NCBI GenBank assembly: GCA_003151495.1
Contig: PLXR01000015.1
Span: 28,546-92,545 of the forward strand
Reading direction: 5' to 3'
Length of the DNA: 64,000 bases
From: Opitutaceae bacterium
Lineage (GTDB): Bacteria > Verrucomicrobiota > Verrucomicrobiia > Opitutales > Opitutaceae
Below the pieces are notes generated by a model. The model saw only the letters and a list, made by a program, of their open reading frames with translations, was not told the origin of the DNA and did no database searches. Made by a program: the position numbers and the translations under genes. Below are positions 28,009 through 38,454 of the stretch, piece by piece; positions within the stretch are counted from its first letter, which is position 1; each line of letters opens with the position of its first letter.

Positions 28009-29025
28009 ATGGCCGAAATCGACTATACCAAGCTCACCCGCCAGCAGAAGCTCGCGGTCTTCCTGATTTGCATCGGCTCGGACGCGGCGGCGGAGGTGCT
28101 GAAGCATTTTGACGACAACGAAGTGGAAGTGATCTGCAGGGAAATGTCCGGCTTCCCCATGGTCGGCGAGTCCGTGATGAAGCAGGCCATCGAGGAGTTC
28201 TCTGGGGTGGTGGCGACAAGCGCCGGCTCGGTGCTCGGGGGCATGCCCTACGCGCAGCGCGCCCTCGAGATCGCAAAGGGCGACTACAAGGCTTCGTCCA
28301 TCCTCGGGAGGGTGGGGCCCGTCGGGACCTCGGTCGAGGTCATCAAGGAGATCTCCGAGATGGAGGGCCGCCAGATATTCAACCTGATCAAGCATGAGCA
28401 ACCGCAGACGATCGCGTTCCTCCTCTCCTACCTGGACCCGGCAAAGTCGGGGGAGGTCTTCGCGCTCCTGAGCCCCGACCTTCGCGAGGAGGTCATAGAG
28501 CGCCTAGGCACGATCGAATCGACCTCGCTGGACCTCGTGAGCAAGATCGTGCGCTCCCTCGGAAAGCACTTTGACAGCAAGGTCCGCCCCTCATTCCACC
28601 ACAGCGGGGGGATAAGGGCCGTCGCGGGGCTGCTCAACACCCTGGAAAAAGATATGTCGAAGGCCCTGCTGTCGCGCCTCGAGGAACGCAACTCAACCCT
28701 CGGCGCCGCGATCAGGAAGAAGCTCTTCAGCTTCGAGGACCTCAACCGCCTCGCGGCGGCCGACCTGCAGCGCGTGCTGCGCGAGGTCGACACCAGCAAC
28801 CTTGCGATATCGATGAAATCCGCCAGCGAGGCTCTGCGCGAGAAGATCTACGCGGGCCTCTCCAAGCGGGCCGCCGAGGGGCTGAAGGAGGAGATCGACC
28901 TCCTCGGGCCCGTCCGGCTGAAGGACGTCGAGGCCGCCCAGGACGTGATCATCCAGGCCGTGCGCAAGCTCGAGGAGGAGGGCCAGATATCCCTCGACTC
29001 GGATTCACAGGCTCTTGTCGCCTGA
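28009..29025 (+). CDS. fliG: Motor switch protein FliG
   Basis: QTIAFLLSYLDPAKSGEVFALLSPDLREEVIERL. Confidence 0.96.
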   Translation: MAEIDYTKLTRQQKLAVFLICIGSDAAAEVLKHFDDNEVEVICREMSGFPMVGESVMKQAIEEFSGVVATSAGSVLGGMPYAQRALEIAKGDYKASSILGRVGPVGTSVEVIKEISEMEGRQIFNLIKHEQPQTIAFLLSYLDPAKSGEVFALLSPDLREEVIERLGTIESTSLDLVSKIVRSLGKHFDSKVRPSFHHSGGIRAVAGLLNTLEKDMSKALLSRLEERNSTLGAAIRKKLFSFEDLNRLAAADLQRVLREVDTSNLAISMKSASEALREKIYAGLSKRAAEGLKEEIDLLGPVRLKDVEAAQDVIIQAVRKLEEEGQISLDSDSQALVA

Positions 29026-29101
29026 CCCGAAAACCCCCCGATCCACGTGAAACCCCGCCCGAAAGAAGACGCAAGGGGGCTCCCGGACTAGGGCGCCAAC
29101 C

Positions 29102-29683
29102 ATGGCCAATTCAAAACTCATAGCCTTTGACCGTCCCCTGTCGGGCGCCGCCATTCCCGGCGGCGCAAAGCGCGTCTACACGGAGGCCGAGATGGCCGAG
29201 GGGTCCGAATCCGCCTATCGCCGCGGCGTGGACGCAACCCGTGCTTCCGCCGACCAGCAGATGGTTGAGTTCCGGCACGACATGGAACAGCTGAGCGACA
29301 AGGTGCTCGGGCAGCTGAGCGCACTTGAGACTTCGCTCCTTGCCGAGGTGGGAGAGGCCCTTCCCGTGCTGGCCGTCGAGATTGCCAGGCGCCTTCTCTC
29401 GGGGTACGAGCCTCCCGCTGAACTGGTGGGCAAGCTCTGCCAGGAGGCCCTTGAGCAGCTCTACCCAGAGCGCGAGGGTCTCGAGCTCTCCCTGTCCGAC
29501 CGCGACGCGGGGCTGCTCAATTCGCTCAATCCGGACTGGCTGAAGCGCTATCCCAACCTTCGCATTCGCGGCGACTCGTCGCTGGAGCCCGGCGACTGCC
29601 AGATCCGAAGCCGCTTCGGACTGACGGACGCCCGCCAGGAGACCAAGCTCGCAACCCTCAACCACCACCTGACCGGGGCCTGA
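29102..29683 (+). CDS. fliH: Flagellar assembly protein FliH
   Basis: Position between fliG and fliI; ALAVEIARRLL...; GDSSLEPGDCQIRSRFGLTDAR. Confidence 0.85.
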   Translation: MANSKLIAFDRPLSGAAIPGGAKRVYTEAEMAEGSESAYRRGVDATRASADQQMVEFRHDMEQLSDKVLGQLSALETSLLAEVGEALPVLAVEIARRLLSGYEPPAELVGKLCQEALEQLYPEREGLELSLSDRDAGLLNSLNPDWLKRYPNLRIRGDSSLEPGDCQIRSRFGLTDARQETKLATLNHHLTGA

Positions 29684-29686
29684 GCC

Positions 29687-31009
29687 ATGACCTCCTCAAT
29701 CGCCCCCATCGTTGACGTGCTCCGAACCCGTGTGCGGCACATGCCGCCCGTCCAGAGGGTGGGCGCCGTGACCGGCGTGGCCGGCCTGATCATCGAGTCC
29801 GAGGGGCCAAATGTGGGCCTCGGCGACCTGTGCATCGTTCGCTCGCAACGCACGGAATTCTCGCTCAGGGCGGAGGTCGTCGGCTTCCGCGAGCACCGCG
29901 TCCTCCTGATGCCGCTCGGCGACACCGCGGGGCTCCACGTCGGCTGCGAGGTTGCCGCCGACGACCGGCCGCCGATTCCCCGCCCGGGCCCGGAGCTGCT
30001 CGGTCGCGTGCTGGACGCACTCGGCCGTCCCGTCGACGGGCTTGGCATGATCCCGGTAGACCGGGGCGAACACAGCAGCGCCCCGCCGCACCCTCTGCGG
30101 CGGCAGAGGATTCTCGAGTCCCTCGCCACGGGAGTGCGCGCCCTCGACACGTTTGCCCCGATGGGGCGCGGCCAGCGCATGGGCCTCTTCGCCGGTTCGG
30201 GTGTCGGCAAGTCCACTCTCCTGGGAATGATCGCTAGGGGCTGCACCGCGGACGTCGTCGTGGTGGGCCTCGTCGGCGAGCGCGGCCGCGAGGTCCGCGA
30301 ATTCATAGAGAAGGACCTGGGTCCTGAGGGCATGAAGCGTTCTGTGGTGGTCGTAGCCACATCCGACACATCGGCGCCCTTCCGCCTCCGCGCCGCGTTC
30401 ACGGCCACCGCGATCGCGGAGTCCTACAGGGACCAGGGCAAGAACGTGATGCTCATGATGGACTCGGTTACCCGCTTCGCCATGGCACAGCGTGAGATTG
30501 GCCTGGCGATCGGGGAGCCTCCTGCAACCCGCGGCTACACCCCGTCCGTCTTCGCAATGCTTCCGCGCCTTCTTGAGCGCTCGGGCACGGGTGAGTCCGG
30601 CTCCATCACCGCGCTCTACACGGTGCTCGTCGAGGGCGACGACATGAACGAGCCCGTGGCCGACGCGGTGCGCGGTATCCTGGATGGCCACATCGTGCTC
30701 TCGCGCCAGTTGGCGCACTTCAACCACTATCCCGCCATCGATGTTCTGGAGAGCGTGAGCCGCTTGTCGCGCGACGTCTGCACCGCAGAGGAGCTCGATA
30801 GCGCTGCGCGCGCGAGGGAGCACTTAGCCCTGTACCGAAAGAACGAGGACCTCATTTCGATCGGGGCCTACCAGAAGGGCGTCAACTCCGAACTCGACCA
30901 GGCAATCCGCAAGCACGATCCGCTCCGCAAATTTCTCCGCCAGGGGGTAAATGAGCTGACCCCCCGCGCGGAGTCCTTCAACCGGCTCAAGATGGTAATC
31001 CAGCCATGA
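29687..31009 (+). CDS. fliI: Flagellum-specific ATPase FliI
   Basis: GQRMGLFAGSGVGKSTLLGMIARG...MMDSVTRFAMAQREIGLAIGEPPATRGYTPSVFAMLPRLLERSG. Confidence 0.98.
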   Translation: MTSSIAPIVDVLRTRVRHMPPVQRVGAVTGVAGLIIESEGPNVGLGDLCIVRSQRTEFSLRAEVVGFREHRVLLMPLGDTAGLHVGCEVAADDRPPIPRPGPELLGRVLDALGRPVDGLGMIPVDRGEHSSAPPHPLRRQRILESLATGVRALDTFAPMGRGQRMGLFAGSGVGKSTLLGMIARGCTADVVVVGLVGERGREVREFIEKDLGPEGMKRSVVVVATSDTSAPFRLRAAFTATAIAESYRDQGKNVMLMMDSVTRFAMAQREIGLAIGEPPATRGYTPSVFAMLPRLLERSGTGESGSITALYTVLVEGDDMNEPVADAVRGILDGHIVLSRQLAHFNHYPAIDVLESVSRLSRDVCTAEELDSAARAREHLALYRKNEDLISIGAYQKGVNSELDQAIRKHDPLRKFLRQGVNELTPRAESFNRLKMVIQP

Positions 31010-31458
31010 AGAAATTCCGATTCCCCCTGCGGCCGGTAGCCGTCGTCCGGGCTCATGTCGAGCTGCGTGCAAGAGAGATACTGGCGGCCGCCATCCACAC
31101 CTATGCCGAGGCCGAGGAGAGGCTCGCAAGCACGAGGATGAGGATTGCGCGCCTCGAGGACGGCCTATTTTCGAACCGGGGACACCTTTTCCGCGCGACT
31201 GAGGCGGCGGAGCTCTACCGAATCTACAGGTCCGAACGACAGGCGGAGATAGGTGTCGAGCGGGGTGTCATCGAGGCGCGAGACGTGATGGAGAAACGGC
31301 GCGGCGAGTACATCGAGGCCCACCGCCAGCTTGACGTAATCAACCGCCTCGAGGAAGGGGCCCGCGGTCGCCACCGGGCCGAGGCGCTCCGGATGGAGCA
31401 GGCCCAGATCGATGAGACGGCGGGCTATGCCATGTCCAGGCGATCAGCACTATCATGA
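31006..31458 (+). CDS. fliJ: FliJ-like flagellar export protein
   Basis: Coiled-coil 150-aa ORF immediately after fliI. Confidence 0.78.
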   Translation: MKKFRFPLRPVAVVRAHVELRAREILAAAIHTYAEAEERLASTRMRIARLEDGLFSNRGHLFRATEAAELYRIYRSERQAEIGVERGVIEARDVMEKRRGEYIEAHRQLDVINRLEEGARGRHRAEALRMEQAQIDETAGYAMSRRSALS

Positions 31459-32060
31459 CAAAACTACTGCAGAATCCTGCCATCGTATCGGTGATCGCGC
31501 TGGCGATGGGCCTCATAGCCGGCGTCGTGCCCCTGTGGCGCGCGGGCGACAGGCTCGTCGAGCAGGCGATCTCGAGCCGCATCCTGAAGGCCAAGGCGAA
31601 CAAGGTCCAGGGATGGGACTTCTGGACCATCGAGGTCGATAACCTGGCCTCGGAGCTCAAAGACGAGAAGGCGCGCCTGGCCAAGCAGTCGGAACTTCTT
31701 GACCAGCGTGCCGCCCGGCTCTCCGGAGAGCAGCAGGAGCTCGAGAAGGTCCGCACCAGCATCGAGGCGATGCGCAAGGAGATCGCCGACAAGGTGGTCG
31801 AGATACAGGCGGACGAGGGCAAGAACCTGCGCGTGCTCTCACAGACCTATGCGAACCTCTCCCCCAAGGCGGCGGTGGCGATCATCCGCGAGATGGATGA
31901 TGTGACTGTGGTAAAGATCCTGTCGCTCATGAAGCCGGACGTGGTCGCCCCGATATTCGAGGAGATGAGCAAGACAAGCGACAAGGAGGGCCCGCTCGCC
32001 CGGCGAGCGGCGGTCATTTCCGAAAAGCTCCGCCTGATGAAGTCTAGCAAGGCGCCCTAG
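31455..32060 (+). CDS. MotE-family protein (TM + coiled coil + MgtE-N-like)
   Basis: YANLSPKAAVAIIREMDDVTVVKILSLMKPDVVAPIFEEM. Confidence 0.8.
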   Translation: MTKLLQNPAIVSVIALAMGLIAGVVPLWRAGDRLVEQAISSRILKAKANKVQGWDFWTIEVDNLASELKDEKARLAKQSELLDQRAARLSGEQQELEKVRTSIEAMRKEIADKVVEIQADEGKNLRVLSQTYANLSPKAAVAIIREMDDVTVVKILSLMKPDVVAPIFEEMSKTSDKEGPLARRAAVISEKLRLMKSSKAP

Positions 32061-32115
32061 CCTAGCCGAATAGTCAACGACACGCGCCAGGGATGGCGCG
32101 CCGTGAATTCCAAGG

Positions 32116-33783
32116 ATGGAAGCCCCGAGCATGACCACCTCCATCCCAACACCTTTTCCGAACGCGTCGCTCGATCCGAAGCGCGGCCCCGGCAACCCTT
32201 CGATGGACGCCTTTTCGTCCATATTCAGCGGCGCAGCGCCAGCGGGCCCGACAGTGCCGGGATTCCCCGCAGATTTTGAAAGCCTGCTGGGGACGCCCGG
32301 CGCGGGGGGGGCAAGCCCTTCCCCGAGGCCGACCGCCTCCGCACCGGCGCAGAGCCCAGCGGCAGGCGCGCCCGCGGTGCAACCGGGGATCCGGATCGGC
32401 GACCTGCCCAGGACCCGGCCTCCCGGGAGTGGGTACCCGGCGCAGCCGGGGAAGGTTGGCCCCGGCGTTATGCGCGACCTTGCCGAATCCATCGCGTCGC
32501 TCCTCTCGCCGCTTTGGACGGCAGTGCCCCAATCCATGGCGCCATCTGGGGGTGTTGCGGAGGTCGTGGCCCTGTCTGGGGATGCGCCGAACTCGGGTCC
32601 CGCCGGCAAGGCGGGGGTGGCCCCCGATAGGGAGGGCTCGGCCATTGTGATCCCACGGGAGACCCTCCCGCCTGCCGGGGGATCCGAGGCGGAGGCCGGA
32701 ACTTCCCTTGGCACCCCGGGGACGGGAATGCCCGTTGGAAGCCCGGATAAGGGGACGGTCGCCTCCACGAGCACGGTCTCCATGGTCCCAGACTCGACCG
32801 TTGCGCGGACTCTATTCCCGTCAGAACGGGCTGCTTCTGGCGCTACTCAGGGCGTACCGGCCGCGGCGACAGAAGGCGTTGCGCCGGCCCGGCCCGAAAT
32901 CCAAGGGCGGATCCCTTCGGCGCAGCCAGCGATGGCCCTCGCCGGAGGCCTTCCGATGGTGGCGGCAGCTGCGGGCGCCCCTGCCCGGGCCCGGGACCCC
33001 GGCTCCGATGCGGAAAAATTTGCCGCGACGTCCCAAGCGGGGCGCGTCGTCGCCGGTTGGGCGAAGTCGCCGCCAGAAAAAAACTTTCTAATGCATGGGG
33101 ATCAAAGTGTTAAGAGCGAGGTAGAAAGCGATGGCATCGGCGGTGCTAAATCGGGCCCGAACATGCCCTCAGCCTACACAATCAGCCGCGCCGCGGCCGG
33201 AACCCAAGCGGTGGTGGAGCCCGTCGTGCCGATGGGCGAGCCGCAGGCAAGCCCCGCTGTCGGGCAGGCGCCCGCCTTGCCGGTCACCCCCACGCTGGCC
33301 CCAGTGCTTGCCCAGCGCGCGGTGGAGACGGTGCTGAACGTGGTCGATGCCCAGGAGGCCAAGGCCGGCCAGGGCGGAATAGTGAAACTGGACTTCAACT
33401 TCGGCGGCGAGGCTCTCGCCGTGCACGTGCAGATGCGCGGCGGCGAGGTGCACACCGAGTTCCGCACGAACTCGGCCGAGCTCCGCACCGCGCTCTCAGC
33501 CGAGTGGCGTGCCGCCGCCACCCAGCGCGACCCCGAGGGTGTCCGTCTCGTCGAGCCCGTTTTCGCCTCCGGCGAGAGCGGCTCGAGCACGTCAAACGCG
33601 AGCGACGGATTCTCCCCGCAGAACCATAGTTCCCAGCATCAGCAGCCCCAGGGAGCGGGCGTGCCCGCGTCCCTTCGCCCCTTCCGGAGCGCAGGGCCGA
33701 GCCTGTTGGGCGATCCGGCCGACCTCCCGTCGCAGTCCCCTGTCATGCTCCCCACATCCCTTCACCTAGCAGCAGTCGCATAA
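32116..33783 (+). CDS. fliK: Flagellar hook-length control protein FliK
   Basis: Pro/Gly/Ala-rich N-terminal part; C-terminal VKLDFNFGGEALAVHVQMRGGEVHTEFRTNSAELRTAL; upstream of flgD. Confidence 0.85.
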   Translation: MEAPSMTTSIPTPFPNASLDPKRGPGNPSMDAFSSIFSGAAPAGPTVPGFPADFESLLGTPGAGGASPSPRPTASAPAQSPAAGAPAVQPGIRIGDLPRTRPPGSGYPAQPGKVGPGVMRDLAESIASLLSPLWTAVPQSMAPSGGVAEVVALSGDAPNSGPAGKAGVAPDREGSAIVIPRETLPPAGGSEAEAGTSLGTPGTGMPVGSPDKGTVASTSTVSMVPDSTVARTLFPSERAASGATQGVPAAATEGVAPARPEIQGRIPSAQPAMALAGGLPMVAAAAGAPARARDPGSDAEKFAATSQAGRVVAGWAKSPPEKNFLMHGDQSVKSEVESDGIGGAKSGPNMPSAYTISRAAAGTQAVVEPVVPMGEPQASPAVGQAPALPVTPTLAPVLAQRAVETVLNVVDAQEAKAGQGGIVKLDFNFGGEALAVHVQMRGGEVHTEFRTNSAELRTALSAEWRAAATQRDPEGVRLVEPVFASGESGSSTSNASDGFSPQNHSSQHQQPQGAGVPASLRPFRSAGPSLLGDPADLPSQSPVMLPTSLHLAAVA

Positions 33784-33789
33784 CCTACC

Positions 33790-34272
33790 ATGTCCGTAAC
33801 ATCCGCCACAAACAGTCCCTCCGCTGCGGCGTCACTTGCCAACATCAGCAACTCCACCGTCACAGGCGCCCCCATGCCCCAGAAGACGCTCACCGCGCAG
33901 GACTTCATGAAGCTGCTCACGGTGCAGATGCAGAACCAGGACCCGTCCACGCCGATGGACAGCAACCAGGAGATGCAGCAGATCGTCCAGATCAGCTCGA
34001 TGCAGAACATGTCGACGATGACGAACGACCTAACGCAGATGACCGCGAGCCAGACCTGGACGCTCGCAAACTCCTACCTCGGCCGGCAGGTGACCATAAG
34101 CAACTCCTCGGGTACCCAGGTGCAGGGCGCCGTCACCGCGGTGGACACCAGCGGCACCTCGCCCCTCGTCCAGGTCAACGGGACCTACTACCCGCTGGCG
34201 AACGTCACCAATATCCAACTCCCAACATCAACACCCGCCTCAACCACCACTCCCAGCCCCACGTCGGGCTGA
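33790..34272 (+). CDS. flgD: Hook cap protein FlgD
   Basis: LTAQDFMKLLTVQMQNQDPSTPMDSNQEMQQIVQ. Confidence 0.95.
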   Translation: MSVTSATNSPSAAASLANISNSTVTGAPMPQKTLTAQDFMKLLTVQMQNQDPSTPMDSNQEMQQIVQISSMQNMSTMTNDLTQMTASQTWTLANSYLGRQVTISNSSGTQVQGAVTAVDTSGTSPLVQVNGTYYPLANVTNIQLPTSTPASTTTPSPTSG

Positions 34273-34304
34273 TTGCGTCAGTAAACTCAACACACCCATA
34301 AACC

Positions 34305-35180
34305 ATGTCCCTATTCGGAACACTCAACACGGCGGTCAGCGCGCTGTCGTCATTTAGCACGGGCCTCGACGTCGTCGGCAACAACATCGCCAACGTCAAC
34401 ACCGTCGGCTTCAAGGGCTCCTCGGCAAGCTTCGAGGACAGCTTCAGCAACACCCTCCAGGCCTCGGCCCCCGCGAACGGCACAACGTCGACCGAGCCGT
34501 CGATCCAGGTCGGCACCGGTGTGGCGGTTGCCGGCATCACCAAGGACTTCTCGCAGGGCACTCTCGACAGCACGGGAAACACGACCGACCTCGCGATTTC
34601 CGGCAATGGATTCTTCATCGTGAAGGACGCCACGAGCCTCACGCAATATGCGACCCGCGACGGGCAGTTCAGCGTGGATGGCAACGGCTACCTGGTGAAC
34701 CAGGGGGGCCAGCGCGTCCAGGGCTACGTCGGCGGCTCGAGCTCGACGCCACTGGGGACCACGGTCGGCGACATCCAGATCGGGCTGAGCCTGCCCGCGG
34801 GCGCCAGCCTCCAATCCGTCGCCATCGACACGGCCGGCCACATTGTGGAGTCCTACTCAAACGGGACCAGCGCCACGACCAACCAGGTGCTCCTTCAGAA
34901 CTTCAGCGACACCGCGGCACTCATGAGCACCGGAAACAACCTTTTCACGGGCCTTGCGGCGGCCGGTCCGGTGGGCGGGGGAATCCTCGCCGGCGGGAAT
35001 TCGCCGACCTCAAGCGGCCTCGGCGCCATTCAGTCGGGCTCTCTCGAGGCCTCGAACGTCGACCTCACCCAGCAGTTCTCAAATCTGATCACGATGCAGA
35101 GAAGCTTCCAGGCCAGCGCCCGCCTTATCACGGTGTCCGACACCGTGCTCGACGACGTCGTCAACCTGAAGAGGAGCTGA
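34305..35180 (+). CDS. flgE: Flagellar hook protein FlgE (short)
   Basis: LDVVGNNIANVNTVGFKGSSASFED...; downstream of flgD. Confidence 0.88.
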   Translation: MSLFGTLNTAVSALSSFSTGLDVVGNNIANVNTVGFKGSSASFEDSFSNTLQASAPANGTTSTEPSIQVGTGVAVAGITKDFSQGTLDSTGNTTDLAISGNGFFIVKDATSLTQYATRDGQFSVDGNGYLVNQGGQRVQGYVGGSSSTPLGTTVGDIQIGLSLPAGASLQSVAIDTAGHIVESYSNGTSATTNQVLLQNFSDTAALMSTGNNLFTGLAAAGPVGGGILAGGNSPTSSGLGAIQSGSLEASNVDLTQQFSNLITMQRSFQASARLITVSDTVLDDVVNLKRS

Positions 35181-35290
35181 ACTCCGCCTAAGCAACGCTT
35201 TTCCGGCAGGGGTGGGGGACGGCACGCACGGGCGGCCCCCGCCGCCCCCCTGGAGAGCAGAGCGGAAAATCCGAAACCCTCCCTATCACC

Positions 35291-35911
35291 ATGGCAGCGA
35301 AACCAGACGCAAAGGATCACAAGGAGCCACCCGGCGCCCCGGAAAAGACGGTGGCGCCGGCGGATGCCCCCTCGGGAGGGCCCCAGACGGCGGGGTCGCC
35401 CTTGAAGGCCTGGCTGCCGGCTATTGCGGCCATCGTCCTCGCTCCCGCAGCCACCTTCGCGGTCGCCCAGTTCGTGCTCCTGCCGAGGATGCAGCAGAAG
35501 ATTGCGACCCCGACAGCGGACCGCGCCGCCCCGGAGGGCACGACCTCGGCCGCCTCCGACGAGGGCTCGAAAAAGGGAGGGAAGGACGACAATGCCGTTC
35601 CTGGGTCGGGCAACTACGAATTCAACAACGTCGTCGTCAACCTGGCGGGAACGATGGGCACGCGCTACCTCAAGACCAGCTTCGTGGTAACCGCAGCGGA
35701 CAAGGCGGCGAACCTGAAGGGTATCTTCGACGGCCAGAAGGCGAAGCTCACGGACATCACGCTCAACGTTCTATCGTCGCTAACCCTCGCGGACCTTGAG
35801 GAGCCTGGGGCGAAGAACGTCCTTCGCGAGAAGCTTGTCGCCGCCTACAACCAGGCCCTGGACAAGAGGATGGTGGACCAGGTCTATTTCTCAGACTTTG
35901 TCATTCAGTAG
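35291..35911 (+). CDS. fliL: Flagellar basal-body-associated FliL
   Basis: N-terminal TM, YEFNNVVVNLAGTMGTRYLKTSFVV. Confidence 0.9.
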   Translation: MAAKPDAKDHKEPPGAPEKTVAPADAPSGGPQTAGSPLKAWLPAIAAIVLAPAATFAVAQFVLLPRMQQKIATPTADRAAPEGTTSAASDEGSKKGGKDDNAVPGSGNYEFNNVVVNLAGTMGTRYLKTSFVVTAADKAANLKGIFDGQKAKLTDITLNVLSSLTLADLEEPGAKNVLREKLVAAYNQALDKRMVDQVYFSDFVIQ

Positions 35912-35930
35912 GCCCCTTACGCGCAGTCCC

Positions 35931-36977
35931 ATGGCCGACGAGTCAAATACCCCCCCCTCCGACTATCTCGACCAGTCCGAGATCGACAAACTGCTTGCCC
36001 GGAGCACGGAGCAGGCATCTTCGAAGACGATGCTCATCCATGCCAATGGCAGGCGTGGCGATGCGGGGGCGGCGGCCAAGGTCGAGGCATATGACTTCCG
36101 GAACCCCGTCTTCCTCTCAGAGGTGGAGCTTAGGCGGCTGCGCGTCATGCACGAGGATTACATCCGCTACCTGAGCGCGCGCCTGTCGCTCTTCCTGCGC
36201 ATGGAGTTCAGCCTCAAGATGGCCAAGCTGACCACGGTCACATACTCGAAATTCGTGGAGTCGCTGCCGAGCCCCACGCACATCTGCCTTTTCAAGGCCG
36301 AGCCGCTCGTCGGCGTTGGTGTCCTCGACATAAATCCACGGCTGGCCCTCACCATTGCCGACCGGCTTCTTGGGGGCCACGGGCATTCCGTCAAGGCCGA
36401 GCGCTACCTAACCGAGATCGAGATGGCGCTGCTTGAGGACGTGATCATGATCGTACTGGAGGAATGGTGCGGGCAGTGGAAGCTCGAGGAAGACCTCCAC
36501 TCTCAGATCATTGGTCACGAGAACAACGGCCGCTTCCTGCAGACTTCCCCCAAGGATGCCATAGTGCTCGCCCTCGCCCTGGAGGTGAATTTTTGCGACT
36601 GCTCGGAGCAGATTCAGATCGGGGTTCCCTATTACACGATCGAGCCGCTGATAAAGAAGATGCAGGCGCGCTGGCACAAGGACACCTCGGTTTCCACTGT
36701 GGAGAAGCGGGCCAACTGGCAAAAGACATACGACCACATCAAGATGCCGGTGCGCGCCGAATGGGATGCCCTCGACCTGTCCCTGCGCGAGGTGAACAGC
36801 CTGCGCGTCGGCGATGTGGTCGAGCTCCCCGCATCCCTGATGCAGGACACCCGGCTTCTCCTGAATGGCACCCACAAGTTCTCCGGCACTGTCGGTTTGG
36901 ACACCGACCGCGTAGCCGTCCAGATAACAAAGAAAGTCTCCCCTCAAAACGAGGAATCAACCCACCGTCCAACATGA
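35931..36977 (+). CDS. fliM: Motor switch protein FliM
   Basis: YLDQSEIDKLL N-terminal motif; SARLSLFLRMEFSLKMAKL... Confidence 0.96.
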   Translation: MADESNTPPSDYLDQSEIDKLLARSTEQASSKTMLIHANGRRGDAGAAAKVEAYDFRNPVFLSEVELRRLRVMHEDYIRYLSARLSLFLRMEFSLKMAKLTTVTYSKFVESLPSPTHICLFKAEPLVGVGVLDINPRLALTIADRLLGGHGHSVKAERYLTEIEMALLEDVIMIVLEEWCGQWKLEEDLHSQIIGHENNGRFLQTSPKDAIVLALALEVNFCDCSEQIQIGVPYYTIEPLIKKMQARWHKDTSVSTVEKRANWQKTYDHIKMPVRAEWDALDLSLREVNSLRVGDVVELPASLMQDTRLLLNGTHKFSGTVGLDTDRVAVQITKKVSPQNEESTHRPT

Positions 36978-37228
36978 TTGAAGAAAAAACACTTGATATA
37001 GTCCTCGACGTTAAGGTGAAGGTAACCGTCCAGCTTGGGTCCTGCCTGCTGCCCATGCGCGACGTCCTTGAGCTGGCCCCAGGTTCGATTGTGCAGCTCA
37101 ACCAGCACGCCAGCGACCCGGTCGGACTCTATGTGAACGACAAGCTGGTCGCATACGGCGAGGTGGTCGTGGTGGAGGACAACTTCGGCATCAAGATCAC
37201 CGAGCTCGTGGGCGGCACAAAGTCATGA
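36974..37228 (+). CDS. fliN: Motor switch protein FliN
   Basis: DIVLDVKVKVTVQLGSCLLPMRDVLELAPGSIVQLNQHASDPVGLYVNDKLVAYGEVVVVEDNFGIKITEL. Confidence 0.97.
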   Translation: MIEEKTLDIVLDVKVKVTVQLGSCLLPMRDVLELAPGSIVQLNQHASDPVGLYVNDKLVAYGEVVVVEDNFGIKITELVGGTKS

Positions 37229-37611
37229 GGAGGCTCGTCCTTCTCATATCCGTCCTGCTCCTGCCGCCGTCTGTTTCCCGGGCCGAGGACCGGGTGATCT
37301 ATCCCCGCACGCCCGCATCCGCCGGCGTCGCTGTCGAGAAGCCCGTCACGGGGGTTAGCCCGATGCTTCTCGTCTCCGCGCTTTTCGCCGCTTCTGCCGG
37401 AGGATGGCTCCTCTGGTGCCAGCGCCGGTCTCCGCTCGGGCTGACGGGGTCGCAGGCTCGCAAGCTCTCAGTCGCGGAGACCCGCTCGCTCGGCAACCGC
37501 CAGTACCTCGTCGTCGCCGACTACGACGGCAGGAAATTCCTGTTGGGTGTGTGTCCCGGGCGTATCGACCTGCTCTCCCCAATCGGAGACGAATCCAGAA
37601 GGATCCCGTGA
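37225..37611 (+). CDS. fliO: FliO-like flagellar biosynthesis protein
   Basis: TM segment + LSVAETRSLGNRQYLVVADYDGRKFLLGV; between fliN and fliP. Confidence 0.88.
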   Translation: MRRLVLLISVLLLPPSVSRAEDRVIYPRTPASAGVAVEKPVTGVSPMLLVSALFAASAGGWLLWCQRRSPLGLTGSQARKLSVAETRSLGNRQYLVVADYDGRKFLLGVCPGRIDLLSPIGDESRRIP

Positions 37612-38447
37612 GACCGTTGAGCAGGATTATTCACGGGCTGGCCCTGGCGCTTCTCTTCTTTGTATCCCCGGGCCGGGCCCAAAACGCCGCCGTTGCCGCT
37701 CAGGCGCCTGCCCTGAGCCAGACGGGCAGCCTCCTGACCCAGAGTCCAGCGGGCTCCACCGCCAAGCCGGCCGATCCCCTTCGCCTCTCGATCAACCTAG
37801 AGGGCGCGGAGCGACCCGCCCAGATGAGTGTCGCGGTGCAGATCGTCCTGCTGATGACGCTCCTTTCGGTGGCGCCGTCGCTCGTCTTGCTGATGACGAG
37901 CTTCACGCGAATCGTCATTGTGCTCGGGTTCGTCCGCACGGCACTTGGTGTCCCGAGCGCCCCGTCGAACCAGATCATCATCGGACTCTCCCTCTTTCTC
38001 ACCTTCTTCATCATGGGGCCAACATTCGACCGCGTTAATAAGGAGGCCCTCCAGCCCTACCTTGCGGGACACATGACCTCCCCGGACGCGCTCGACCGGG
38101 CTTCCGCCCCGATGAAGGAGTTCATGCTGAAGCAGACCCGCACTCGCGACCTGGAATATTTCCTCGAGCTGGGCGGCTACGGCCCGACGGCGGTGAAGGA
38201 CCTGCCGATCCGCGTGGTCATCCCCGCCTTCGTTATCAGCGAGCTACAGACCGCTTTCCAAATGGGATTCCTGCTCTTCCTTCCCTTCCTCGTCATCGAT
38301 TTCCTGGTATCCTCGGTCCTGATGGCGCTTGGGATGATGATGATGCCCCCCAACGTGGTTTCCCTTCCGTTCAAGCTGCTGCTCTTCGTCCTCGTGGACG
38401 GCTGGCACCTGATCGTGAAATCGCTGGTGCAGAGCTTCCTCAACTGA
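37608..38447 (+). CDS. fliP: Flagellar export protein FliP (GTG start)
   Basis: LLMTSFTRIVIVLGFVRTALGVPSAPSNQIIIGLSLFLTFFIM. Confidence 0.97.
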   Translation: MRPLSRIIHGLALALLFFVSPGRAQNAAVAAQAPALSQTGSLLTQSPAGSTAKPADPLRLSINLEGAERPAQMSVAVQIVLLMTLLSVAPSLVLLMTSFTRIVIVLGFVRTALGVPSAPSNQIIIGLSLFLTFFIMGPTFDRVNKEALQPYLAGHMTSPDALDRASAPMKEFMLKQTRTRDLEYFLELGGYGPTAVKDLPIRVVIPAFVISELQTAFQMGFLLFLPFLVIDFLVSSVLMALGMMMMPPNVVSLPFKLLLFVLVDGWHLIVKSLVQSFLN

Positions 38448-38454
38448 TCCAACC

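Noticed and set aside
29696-30823. 375-aa minus-strand ORF inside fliI
   Set aside because: Antisense shadow of fliI.
33080-33130. A/T-rich patch within fliK
   Set aside because: Frame continues through it; probably local compositional drift in the poorly conserved FliK middle region.
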